From contig NC_065405.1 in the NCBI RefSeq assembly GCF_024362695.1, positions 3,790,672 to 3,854,671 on the forward strand: DNA of 64,000 nt, in the 5' to 3' direction. This document shows positions 52,120 to 61,910 of the stretch, in pieces. The position numbers were made by a program, and so were the translations under genes. The DNA is from Pectinophora gossypiella (Eukaryota > Arthropoda > Insecta > Lepidoptera > Gelechiidae). Numbering within the stretch: position 1 is the first letter of the stretch; each line of letters begins with the position of its first letter. Under the pieces are notes generated by a model that saw only the letters and a program-made list of their open reading frames with translations, was not told where the DNA came from and searched no databases.

Positions 52120-52404
52120 AGATCAGTACAATCATCATCATCAATTTAAGAGCCACCCTCTTGTCTGTGTAGCATTTTCCATTCCAGTCTATCAAAGGCC
52201 AATTCCTTGACTTCCCTATAAGACACGACGTTAACCTTTTCTTTAATCTGTTCCATGTAGGCTCTTCTTGTCCCCTTCCTCTCTTTCCTTCTAGCTTTCC
52301 TTCTATGATGTTTTTAATAAATTCGTCGTGTCTTATTAGGTGTCCAATCATCTTGCCTCTTCTGTCCTCAATAATTCTGAGTATTTGTTTTAGATCAGTA
52401 TAAT
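52120..52404 (-). mobile_element. RTE-like LINE, 5'-truncated reverse-transcriptase end
   Basis: On the minus strand it encodes ILRIIEDRRGKMIGHLIRHD, then FIKNIIEGKLEGKRGRG. After a one-base frameshift it continues RRAYMEQIKEKVNVVSYREV and KELAFDRLEWKMLHRQEGGS, ending with a stop and a GATGATGATG tail. This is the C-terminal end typical of RTE-like LINEs. The flanks AGATCAGTACAAT (52120-52132) and AGATCAGTATAAT (52392-52404) form a 13-bp target-site duplication with one change. Confidence 0.8.
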
Positions 52405-52598
52405 AAGTAATTATATTTTAATGACATTTTTAAATTTATTAATTTGAAAGCGCGGTTTGAATTAGATCTGTCAAAGTACAGCCAGTGTTGTGACGTTCAT
52501 TAGCTTAGTGATGTATCAGTCGATATTAGGTCGATTGATTCTTTTCTAACAGTATGTAGGTAGGTGTATATTAAGTTGGTCTTCTATTGTGTGGCCAA

Positions 52599-52650
52599 TC
52601 TCAGCTACCCTGGTGTCAGGGTTATTATTGAGCCGCCAAAGGCCTGTTAT
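52599..52650 (-). repeat. SINE family A, short fragment
   Basis: CCTGGTGTCAGGGTTATTAT and TGAGCCGCCAAAGGCC match the family A body. Confidence 0.55.
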
Positions 52651-52811
52651 CATAGTTTGCAGCTTAAGCTAAGGCCCCTGGTACTTACCTAACTAAATAT
52701 TATTTGAAATGTTATGAATGTAGCAGTCAATTATAAGCATTATAACCAAAGTGTTCTCTTGCATGCTTTTGGTATCTACTTTCTTTGGACACGTATGTTT
52801 TTTGTTGTTTA

Positions 52812-53075
52812 TTTACGGTAAACATCATCATCATCAGCCCATAAACGTCCCCACAGCTGGGGCACGGGCCTTCCCTATGGATGGATAGGGAGATCGGGCC
52901 TTAAACCACCACGCGGGCCCAGTGCGGATTGGTGGTTATTAACGACTGCTAATGCAGCCCGGACCAACGGCTTACCGTGCCTTCCGAAGCACGGAGGAGC
53001 TCGGTGGCGCAACTTTCGCAGAGGCCGGTCATAGGATGGGTGACCACAAAAAAAGAAAGTTTTTACGGTAAACAT
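52812..53075 (-). repeat. SINE family C with inverted head and 14-bp target-site duplication
   Basis: TTTACGGTAAACAT flanks the element at 52812-52825 and 53062-53075. The body reads on the minus strand, with its GATGAT tail at the left. The head (GAGCTCGGTGGCGCA, then GGTCATAGGATGGGTGACCA and an A-run) reads on the plus strand, opposite to the order at 58541-58855. Confidence 0.85.
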
Positions 53076-53439
53076 GTTTATTTATTTGCTGTCCTTACCC
53101 TCAGAGAACATCGCAAACACTTTTTTGTGTCTTATTTTGCAAATGAAATGACAACCATTTTACAGACGATCTGGTGTAAAATTGTCCAGTTGATGACTCA
53201 TAAAATTTCTTACAAGACGCATGAATAATGAATGACTATGTATAATGATAAGCGCGAAGAAAACATAGGAAAGTGTTGCGCAAGCGTGGCTGCGATAGTG
53301 CAGGCACCTCTTATCAAATTTTCAGTCATAATAGTAACTGACCTACCCGTACGCCGACATTTCGCTAAAAATACATCGCATCGCATCGTGAAACGTGCGC
53401 TTTCGTTCACGAACGTTCAGTTTTAGTACTCTACTCTAG

Positions 53440-53560
53440 GGTTTATTTACGCGCATGTATGTGGCGCAGTACACACGTGCCCGTAGCGAGGGATTTGTGA
53501 GAAGCTGCGCGCGAGTGTGCGTCGCACACATTCCCGCCCTACTCCGGATGTGAACGCAGA
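53440..53560. other. GC-rich alternating purine-pyrimidine island
   Basis: Runs such as ACGCGCATGTATGTGGCGCA, GCTGCGCGCGAGTGTGCG and CGCACACA resemble 45350-45545. No frame or splice signal is visible. Confidence 0.35.
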
Positions 53561-54169
53561 TTTGTATGCCTGTGAATGCTAGACTAAATTGATAGCCCCA
53601 TGCGTTATCTACGATAACTATTATTCATTGTAGTTGTGTGAGCGTTATTGTCAAAACACCTTGACACCTCAACTTATTTTACAACCTTCCAACGATTGCC
53701 CATAAACTGACGAACAATCAGAATTTACGCCTAGATGGGAAGTTTATAGCGCGTACGACTACAGACAATAATTGATTTATTGAAGCGGTCAAGGTTTCGA
53801 AGGTTGGCATTAAAACTCGTAATTGATGTCCCCGTGTGATGGACACGGAATGAAATACCGATCGTACATATTTCTTTAACGACGCGACATTAGTAAACGA
53901 ATATAATATTCAACGTGTACATCAATATAGGAAGGGCTTATCGAAAGCATACAGACGAATGCTTTTGTGTAATAAATATTCAACGCAAGGGTAACTGCGT
54001 AATAAAACTAATAGACTAAAACATGTGGCCTTTGAGACTCGAATGAACGCTAAACTATATTAATGATGATGAAAACGTGAATAAACGCCTTTATAAATTT
54101 TATTGACCTGTCGGCCTTACGAAAGTTTGTTTTCAATTCGAATACGAAAGCGGAAGTCGTTAGGTGCAA

Positions 54170-54350
54170 GCCGCACCTATCGATGAAGACGATATTGATC
54201 ATGAAGGTGAACCGGTGGACGGTTCCGGGCCACGGAGGATGCGAGAACCCTACCCGCGGCTCCTTCGTGTGTGTAAACGTTTGAAATCCAACGTGGCGGC
54301 GCGCGCGGCGCGTGCGTGTGAGCATTGCGTGTGCGCAGACTAGCCGATAA
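54170..54350. other. GC-rich island, possible minus-strand leader exon
   Basis: GGCGGCGCGCGCGGCGCGTG and TGCGTGTGTGAGC-like runs lie in AT-rich DNA. On the minus strand ATCGATAG is followed by GTGCGG (donor-like, about 54178). Medium frames here lack any domain. Confidence 0.3.
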
Positions 54351-54479
54351 CAATAAACTATTTCCGAAGTGACCCAGTTCCAACGTCCTTCGGTAATTTG
54401 TGCCGTGAACGGGAACAAGAAAGGGCTCGGAGTCAATTTTGACAGCAACCATTACAATTTTTGTTGTACCTACGCACAA

Positions 54480-57100
54480 TGACTCCTTTGAAGTGATGAG
54501 CTAACTGCCGCTCTTTGTTACACTCCTTAGTTTTTTATAGCACTGCCTAAAATAGTGAGGCTTTTGCAACCTTGAGTTAATTCAATGTTAATAGTGGCAC
54601 CTTCAGAAATTCGATTCAAATTGGGTCCAATCTTTTTTGCAGGTAAAATTTAATGTTCTAATGTCATTGAAACAACCGCAGAATCCGTTGATAGACTGTC
54701 TAATTGAATTGGAACTTGTTAAGTGTGTTAATAGACAGAGCCGTCACATTCGGTGAGACGGTTGTTCATTAAAATGCGATTTAAAAATGATTAAAAATGA
54801 AGGAGAGGATGTCACGAGGCCTCTCTATGCCTGCTGTCTAGATAGTTCAATAGTTTCACAATCACTTGACGTCACCATGAGTGTCGGCCCTCTGATAACA
54901 CTTTTTAATTCAGTTCAATGTCACTCAACTATGAAGAAATTCAATGAACGATAAATTGGAGACGGTTTTCAGACGATCTCCGCGCGCTGCCGATGGCGTC
55001 GACTAATTTCGTAGTTCTGGGAAATGTTTATGTCGACTCTGCAAGGAGCAAATGCCGATTTCGACATCGCATTGAGTACCTACTCGGCCGTGCATTTCGG
55101 ATTTTAGAAATGTTTGCGTTTCTACGTTGTAAACCCAGTTTCTTTAGAACCTTAGCTATGTTCAAAAGACGCGTACGAGTAATGTGAGTGGTTATGACGT
55201 GTTGCGAAATGCTCTGAGAAAATCTGTTTAGTCTGTTTCATTCAGTGTCGTTTCTCCTAAACTAGCACTTGGGAAATAATAATATAAATTTGGAAATGGT
55301 CGATTCCGAGTGTTATTGTTATTCGCGTGGTCAATATTGTGTAAAGATTTCAAAACGTTGAAGGAAGCTGTAAGTTGTAACCTCTCGTGCAACAGCGATC
55401 AATGGAAATATTCTAATTGCATTCTAGATTTTCCTTCAACAATTATGATAAATTCAAAGTACGAGCTGCGTGTTTCCAGGAAACAAGCCGCAATTGAATC
55501 ATAGCGTGACCTGATTAAAAGTTGCATTTAATTGTGGTTGGTTACATATGACTTGTGACAATTAGATTAGTTGTGCAAATATGGACCCTTTGGGTAACTG
55601 GTTTATGTAAAGAGGGAAAAACTAGTTTACTGCCGCGTGTATGTGATAAACAAGTGGAATTGTTCTACGCGGAAGCCCCTGATATTTGGTTGATACTGTT
55701 GGTACCTACCGTTATCATTATAAATTAATATAATATTTCTTGTCAATCTCGCGCATGCAAAATTGATAATTCGGTGATTTGATGTATAATTTTAATGATC
55801 AGTTTCATATTGTTTACATTTTACACTAAGAACAGAAAGAACGTTGTTTTTCTATCTTGTTTGCGTGCGCCTGCGCATACAAATGAAGTTTAATTAGAAA
55901 CTTCAAAAAATAAACGTGCTGGACGAGTAGACTACTATTTCAGATTTAAATTAGATATATGACTAATCTATAAAATGTTGACAATAATTTTCTTATAAGC
56001 ATTCGTAAAGTAGGTCTAGTTGGAGTGATAGCTGATAAAGGTATCTAATTCAAAGGTTACAAAAATCAAAATCTTATCTCCTTGTAAGTTATACTAACGT
56101 ATACTTATCGGCTTATTTTTAATCGGTACAAACTGAAGGTTCCTGAATTCAATGTAAGTGCCTATCAAATAAATAATTTGATGCATTTTCCAACTGCGCA
56201 TCAAACTCGATCTTTCGGACTTTAGTTGGCATTTTATGATATTTTAAATACAAGGTCGGTCGGCAAGTTATCGAAATATTTATATCTATAACAGTCGAAA
56301 ATTTGACCTTAATAATATTAAATATTTAAACTACTACTTTACTACTAAACGAATAAAATCGAAACATGGTGTGTAAGTAATAGATGGGTCCATAATGAAT
56401 ACAAAAGGCGATGCATACTTGCTTGTTGACTTTTCTGGCATGATTAAATTCCATTCTAAATTATTTCGTGCTTCGGTTGTATTAATCTTGTATCATGTGT
56501 TGTTATGTTCATTAGTTGTACAACTGGCATTGGTGTTGAATTTTGCATTTGACCCTTTAATTATTCCTGCTCGTGCCAACTCTCTTTCATTGACAATTAT
56601 ATTTTTACCTCCGTTCGTTAGTATAGCGTTACCCTTCAGTTCTTCTCTCATATTATATTCATCTGTCGCCCAAAATATTTGTTTGTCGTTCATATTAGTC
56701 GATGTTTTTCGTGCTTCGTCGACGGAATCGTGATTTGTTTTTTTACATAAATGTTTTTCTTCCGCGTTATCGTTTATTATTTAACATATTCAAGGTCCAA
56801 TTTCATTTGATAAACGCAATTTCATGCTTGTCCCACATTTAATTTCAATAATCACATCGTGTTGATAATGTGTACTATTTTAATATTTCAAATGAGTATA
56901 GTATAAATATGCTTAATTCGAAACAGATATAGTTATTAGAGATTGTTTAAGTAACAAATCCGATTTCAATTTTATGCAAGAGCGACCAAAAGTGAAATTC
57001 GCTGTCGAAGTAGATAATTACACTATTCATTACATTAACTACTACCTACAAAGAGCCGCTGATTGTATAAAGGAAATAAACATTTCATAAGTTGTAATAT
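54480..57100. other. Probable ken leader intron, nothing recognised
   Basis: AT-rich sequence without repeats matching other copies in the window, and without supported exons. Confidence 0.4.
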
Positions 57101-57424
57101 TTGAAGTCTATTCAGTTAGCATAGATACAATTTACTCGGTGTGTCGAATGCGCGCGAAACCAAGCGTGGAAAAGCGGCGCGGGCGCAGCGCAGTTCATAC
57201 GCTGAGCACAGTCGATTTCGCAAACCACCATCTAATGTGAACCTATTAACCTCTTCGTCGAGCGAGGCTCCGAGGCGAAGGCGAGAGGCGGATGGAGCGA
57301 ACACAACGTTCATTAGCCACAAGGTTGTGCCGACCATCGGCCATCCCACCGGCCCACCGCCCCACCGACGGTCCCACACCCACTCCCATGTGACCAAAAA
57401 TTAGTAAACAAACAAAAAGCCTAC

Positions 57425-57742
57425 CTTGCCAACTGTAGTGCACTTCTACTCGCAAGCTCATTGTAGAAATTCAAAAAAAGGTTACTATCGAACATATTAG
57501 CACTATATCACAGCCATCTTTCTCACATAAAAATTAGAAAACAAACAATCCGCAGCACCAGCGATCACAGGATAACACAACGTCCGATCCTAGGCACGTC
57601 CGTGCGCGAGCGACGTCAAAATAAACTGGCGCGGTCAAAATGACGAAAGTGAAAACATCGCACACGCACAGAAAAAAAGGTTGGCGGCGCTGCTCAGTCC
57701 TTGCAGGCCACCTCTCGCGCGGGCTCCAGTGACACACTAACT
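57425..57742 (-). other. ken: Candidate first exon of ken
   Basis: This minus-strand block starts at a TATA-matched initiator and ends at TTGGCAAG followed by donor GTAGGC (exon end 57425). It holds several short upstream frames. An ATG at 57495 opens 23 codons plus two bases (MFDSNLFLNFYNELASRSAL..). Joined to the acceptor at 31853 this continues in frame through S-A-G into the ken ATG. An ATG at 57461 in another frame would stop soon after the splice. No other minus-strand coding exon lies between, so ken is the likeliest partner, at 25.6 kb. Confidence 0.5.
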
Positions 57743-57776
57743 GTGAGGCGCGCGCATCGCCCGTCGCCTATATAAT
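57742..57776 (-). promoter_or_regulatory. TATA/initiator promoter, probably of ken
   Basis: TATATAGG on the minus strand (57774-57767) is 32 bp before the A of CACAGTTAG (A at 57742), close to the arthropod initiator. GC-rich DNA surrounds it (57120-58050), including CACGTG and alternating CGCGTGTGCGTGCACGTG runs at 57885-57915. Confidence 0.6.
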
Positions 57777-58540
57777 GAAGCGCTCGGAGGCTCCGGCATC
57801 AAACGCCGGAGGACGGCACAAAAAGAAGATGCCCGCAACGGTAGCTAGGAAAGATTGAACACAAAGAATAGCAACACGTGGGCGCGTGTGCGTGCACGTG
57901 CGCGTGTCGGTGTGCGCAGAGATAGGCGGGCGCAGGAAACTCCGTTCTCTTCCACTAGGAAAGACCTTGGATTCGAATCGGCACGTTGCAATGTGTACCG
58001 CCATCGCCTACGCCGCTGTTACCTACTTGACGCTGCCGGCGGATTAAACGATGCTTCCATATAAGATGTTTATTTTAAACACGATCATGCAGTTGATGCT
58101 ATAAATCTTCCCACTATGGGAAGCGAGGCAAAACAAACGATGGGACGAGAACAAATATTAGCCTAGTTAATAGTTAATGAGTAAAGCAGATATCTTTATT
58201 GTTATAACAAGCAGTGGCCAAGTGAACAAACAGTATAATTACGATGACAACGATGATGCAATGAAAGTTGATTATGGTATTAGCGATTTGACATGTATTT
58301 AGCGTGGGTGGTCGGAAAGCGATGGCGCAACTTCTGCTGAAGAACTCAAAGACAATAACTGGGTCATTAGAGAGTTTGTTAATATAGCTGCTACCAATGA
58401 TTGATCTGCAGCCTATAATGTAACTCGACTTTCTCAACTGTGAAATGAAAACTCTTGCTTGAAAATAGAAGCTGTCTGCATTTACACAGTACTCGTCTTA
58501 CTTAGTATCATCTTTGCTTATTTCATTGCTAATTTTACGT

Positions 58541-58855
58541 CATCATCATCATCATCACCATTAACGTCCCCACTGCTGGGGCACGGGCCTTCCCTATGGA
58601 TAGATAGGGAGATCGGGCCATAGACCACCACGCGGGCCCAGTGCGGATTGGTGGTTATTATCGACTGCTAATGCAGCCGGGACCAACGGCTTAACGTGCC
58701 TTCCGAAGCACGGAGGATCTCGAGATGAAAACTTTTTTTTTTGTGGTCACCCATCCTATGACCGGCCTTTGCGAAAGTTGCTTAACTTCAACAATCGCTG
58801 ACCGAGCGCGTTTATCGCTGCGCCACCGAGCTCCTCCAATGCTAATTTTACGTAG
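58541..58855 (-). repeat. SINE family C, full-length copy
   Basis: On the minus strand the order is: head GAGGAGCTCGGTGGCGCAGC (A-box-like), AAGTTAAGCAAC, GGTCATAGGATGGGTGACCA and an A-run. The core with CCGTGCTTCGGAAGGCACGT follows, then the body, then a GATGATGAT tail. The AAGTTAAGCAAC and GGATGGGTGACC parts resemble internal control boxes of 5S rRNA. Confidence 0.75.
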
Positions 58856-60488
58856 CTGCTATCATTACACATTATGAATCAGACGAATGAGTAAATAGTT
58901 CATAAAATGCTTAAAAAGTTTAAAACCAAGCACAAAATAAGGAAAACGATATACGAGTACGAGAATAGATACTTATTTAAAACGTATTTGGAGACATATT
59001 TATATGACATGGTATATGATATTGAATAATGTTTAATAATAGAATGTTGGACTAAAAAACGCCACAGCAAAACCAGCGGTTGCTTAATAAAACATTATAA
59101 GCGTTAATGTGACTCTTGCAACTCGATCCGTTTTCGTAACGTAACCACTTTCAACTTTCTCGTTTCCTCAGCCTCATTGTCTAATGAATGTTCGAGTTGG
59201 ATAACTTAGTGAATTTCTTTAAAAGACACTACTTACATAAATGCTTCAGCCTCCGTGTGAGAATTGTTTAATTGCCACTTGTTTTTAACTCTTAATTTAA
59301 TTTTAAATTTGTTATTGAAACTTTATTTTGTAACCGAGTGAGAGGCTCCCACATTGACGCTGATAATGTTTTATGTATTCTTTATTGTTTTTTGCTGGGA
59401 CGCGTATCTGTGAACATTTACGACATATATTTATTGTTACACTTCGGATTATTTTGATGCGGAAATGCGATATCGCCTGTTGAGGTATCTACAGCGTCTA
59501 TTAGCAATTAATAGTGAGTTGTCATTGTACAGGACTGTCCATTTATCACACCATTAGTAACAGGCCTTTTCATACTCGTACGTATTGCAGAACAATGGTC
59601 TATTCACTGTTCTGCAAAATACCCTATCTATGAACTAAATACTGGTAATAATGTGAATTATGAACGTTTGGATGTTGGCCTAGAAAAGTAAATACCACTT
59701 ATAAATTACATACTTATAAATTATATAAACTTATTAAATAATTAGAAATGCCTTACAAATCGTTGTATACTCGGTTGATTGTGATACGAGTATTGCGTAG
59801 TAGTCTTTTTGTTCAGACTGTTCAACTTTCAGCAAATGTTCCACACGAGTAGTTTCCTAAAAAGTGATACATTTTGCTCGTTAATGTACTTATTAACTGC
59901 CATAAAAAGTCTGTGAAATCAGGATGAAGTCATCTGAGCTCGCACAGCCAGACGTTTGGCGAACTTTCTCATTTCACCGGGTGAAAGTTGAAACGCATAC
60001 GCATTGTACTTTTGTCACTGCAAATCACGATCTTATCGCAAATCGTAATCCTGACATTTAACCACGCCCACAAATATTCCGAGTTGCAAATGAAAGTTCT
60101 CAAGTTATTAGTTAGCTGCCAATTGTTGCGCAATTCCACTAGGTATTCTTGTGGTTGATTAATAGAGTTAGACAGGATGTCAGATAGCCACTCGTGTGAG
60201 TGCGACAAAGCATCGTTGTATCAAAATAGGCAAAACTGTCAAGGTCAGCGAGGTACAAGGTTTGAGAGACAAAAGTTTTTCATCATACATGCCTGGTGTA
60301 TAGATGATTTCACAATTGTTCACTTTATACCTATATAATGTTGTTCATAGTCAATAGTATCGTGTGAAAAATATTTTTATATTCATAAAAGTTCTACGTA
60401 GTTCGAAAACAACGATTCGATTATAATATTCCGCTGTTTTCTCCAGATTGACGATTATATCACTCAATATAGAATCTTGTACTATTGA
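58856..60488. other. AT-rich, nothing recognised
   Basis: No exon, repeat family or RNA gene was recognised. TCAAGGTCA occurs at 60239-60247. Confidence 0.4.
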
Positions 60489-61235
60489 GATTGGTTTCGG
60501 TTATCTCGGTTACGTGTCTATGCCTATGTGAAAGTGCTTCGCAGCGAGCCGCCAGAACGTTATGCATCCGCATCAAGCATTGGATCCGTCACGATCGACC
60601 GTGGCTGCCATTTATTAATATTAAACGAAAATTCGTTATCCAACTGGCCTTGGGCCGCGTTCCTTTCAGTTCTACTTAATGATGACAGTTGCTTGAAACG
60701 TGCTGTTTGTAATGGCACCAACTCAATGACCGTACACTGTGGTCACGGAGACTGCAAGGTTTTTCCACTAATGCTCGTGAACGGTTCGCCAGCCATGGAA
60801 TTCTATACACCCTACAACACGACTATCTGTCACGGTTTCATAAAGCCATTACCGAACCGAAAGAGCCAAAGTTTCAATCATAACCAATCAAATTACTTTG
60901 AATACGAACTTTCGAAAGAAAATTCGACATGCCGGAGGTTTTGTAATAGTTATCGAAAGCACGGCTCGTCGAGCCTCGGCGCAGACGTCGAAAGTGAGAA
61001 CCGAGAGGTTGCGCAGGCGCGTTACGAAGTTTTTATTGTCGGCCGCGCGCGAAATCACTTGAAAGTTGTATTGTCCTTGGATATTTCACTTCTTTATTTG
61101 TTGCATTTCCGACACCAGAGCGAAGTTCAATTGTTGACGACGGCAATGTTCGCTTTGCGTGTGTTGGTGCCATTTGGTCCCCTTCACTGCAATCTCCTGC
61201 GCTTAGATATTGTCGCGCGGGATGCTGCCCCGTGA
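60489..61235 (+). CDS. Long open frame without recognisable domain (doubtful gene)
   Basis: A plus-strand frame is open for 249 codons, from after a TGA at 60486-60488 to the stop ending at 61238. Its first ATG is at 60726, leaving about 170 codons. The translation has scattered cysteines but no signal peptide, transmembrane pattern or known motif. Acceptor or donor sites linking it to other exons were not found. It lies antisense to the likely ken leader region in DNA with raised GC, where long frames arise more easily. It could be chance, a fragment of an unknown gene, or a conserved regulatory block. Confidence 0.2.
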   Translation, partial: DWFRLSRLRVYAYVKVLRSEPPERYASASSIGSVTIDRGCHLLILNENSLSNWPWAAFLSVLLNDDSCLKRAVCNGTNSMTVHCGHGDCKVFPLMLVNGSPAMEFYTPYNTTICHGFIKPLPNRKSQSFNHNQSNYFEYELSKENSTCRRFCNSYRKHGSSSLGADVESENREVAQARYEVFIVGRARNHLKVVLSLDISLLYLLHFRHQSEVQLLTTAMFALRVLVPFGPLHCNLLRLDIVARDAAP

Positions 61236-61346
61236 TATTTACTCCCACGTTATTGCTAAATGCCGCAACGCATTATACCGTCCTAGTCACAAACGTAGGG
61301 TTGTCGTTTCACGTACACTGAAAAGAGTTTTGAACAGGAATCTTAC

Positions 61347-61555
61347 CGAGAGACTATATTAGATGAGAATTCGGTATCGCCAGAGCAATCCAGGGTGTAG
61401 GTGTGCGCGGGAGCGCACGCGGCCGCTTCCTGGCGCTTGCGCCACTTCCCCGCTTGCGACACGCTTCCTCCGGGAGAGTGCGAGGCCGCGCGCTTGTTCC
61501 GCGCGTCAATTGCACAACTATTATCGGCTAGTTGCCCAACGGTTCGACTTTCACT
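61347..61555 (-). other. Second candidate leader exon (minus strand)
   Basis: The minus strand has an initiator-like TTCAGTGA (A at 61555) in a CpG-rich area, and the exon would end at TAGTCTCTCG followed by donor GTAAGA (exon end 61347). The frame that would join ken in phase is open over this exon but contains no ATG, so it would be untranslated leader. No TATA box is present. Assignment to ken is inference from strand and position. Confidence 0.4.
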
Positions 61556-61910
61556 GAAACTTGTATAACTAAATCCAGGGTAGGTTAGCACTGTTCACTG
61601 TAATCCGGGCACAGTCACAGGTCGCGGGAGAGCGCGATCGCAGGCGGTCGGCGCGACGGCGCAGCGGGCCGCGGGCGCCGGTCGAGTGGCGCGCGCGCTG
61701 CGGCGCCGCTGTCGGTTGCGCCACTCTGGAAAGTAAAAGTGAGCGGGCGGCGCGGGGCGCGGCATTTCTCCCACTTTCGCTGCCGTGATTCATTCCGCGG
61801 CGGCACACGTCGCGCGTCAAGGTCGATCCCGCGTCCCGCCACTCCCGCGTCGACGTCCCACCCGAGACGGCACGCGACGCCACGCTGCGGTCACTACACC
61901 GCAGTGTCAA
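61380..61910. promoter_or_regulatory. CpG-rich promoter-like region
   Basis: The most GC-rich part of the window (for example CGCGGGAGAGCGCGATCG and GTGGCGCGCGCGCTGCGGCG). It overlaps frames on all strands that are by-products of composition. A TCAAGGTCG half-site variant lies at 61817-61825. It fits the start region of a minus-strand gene, probably ken, or a divergent gene to the right. Confidence 0.45.

Noticed and set aside
54050..54479. Arg-rich frames on the minus strand
   Set aside because: Composition-driven frames in a GC island; two overlapping frames compete and neither has a domain.
57116..58064. Several 60-90 codon frames around the TATA promoter
   Set aside because: Arg/Pro-rich by-products of CpG-rich DNA; only the frame from 57495 into the donor has a structural reason to be considered.
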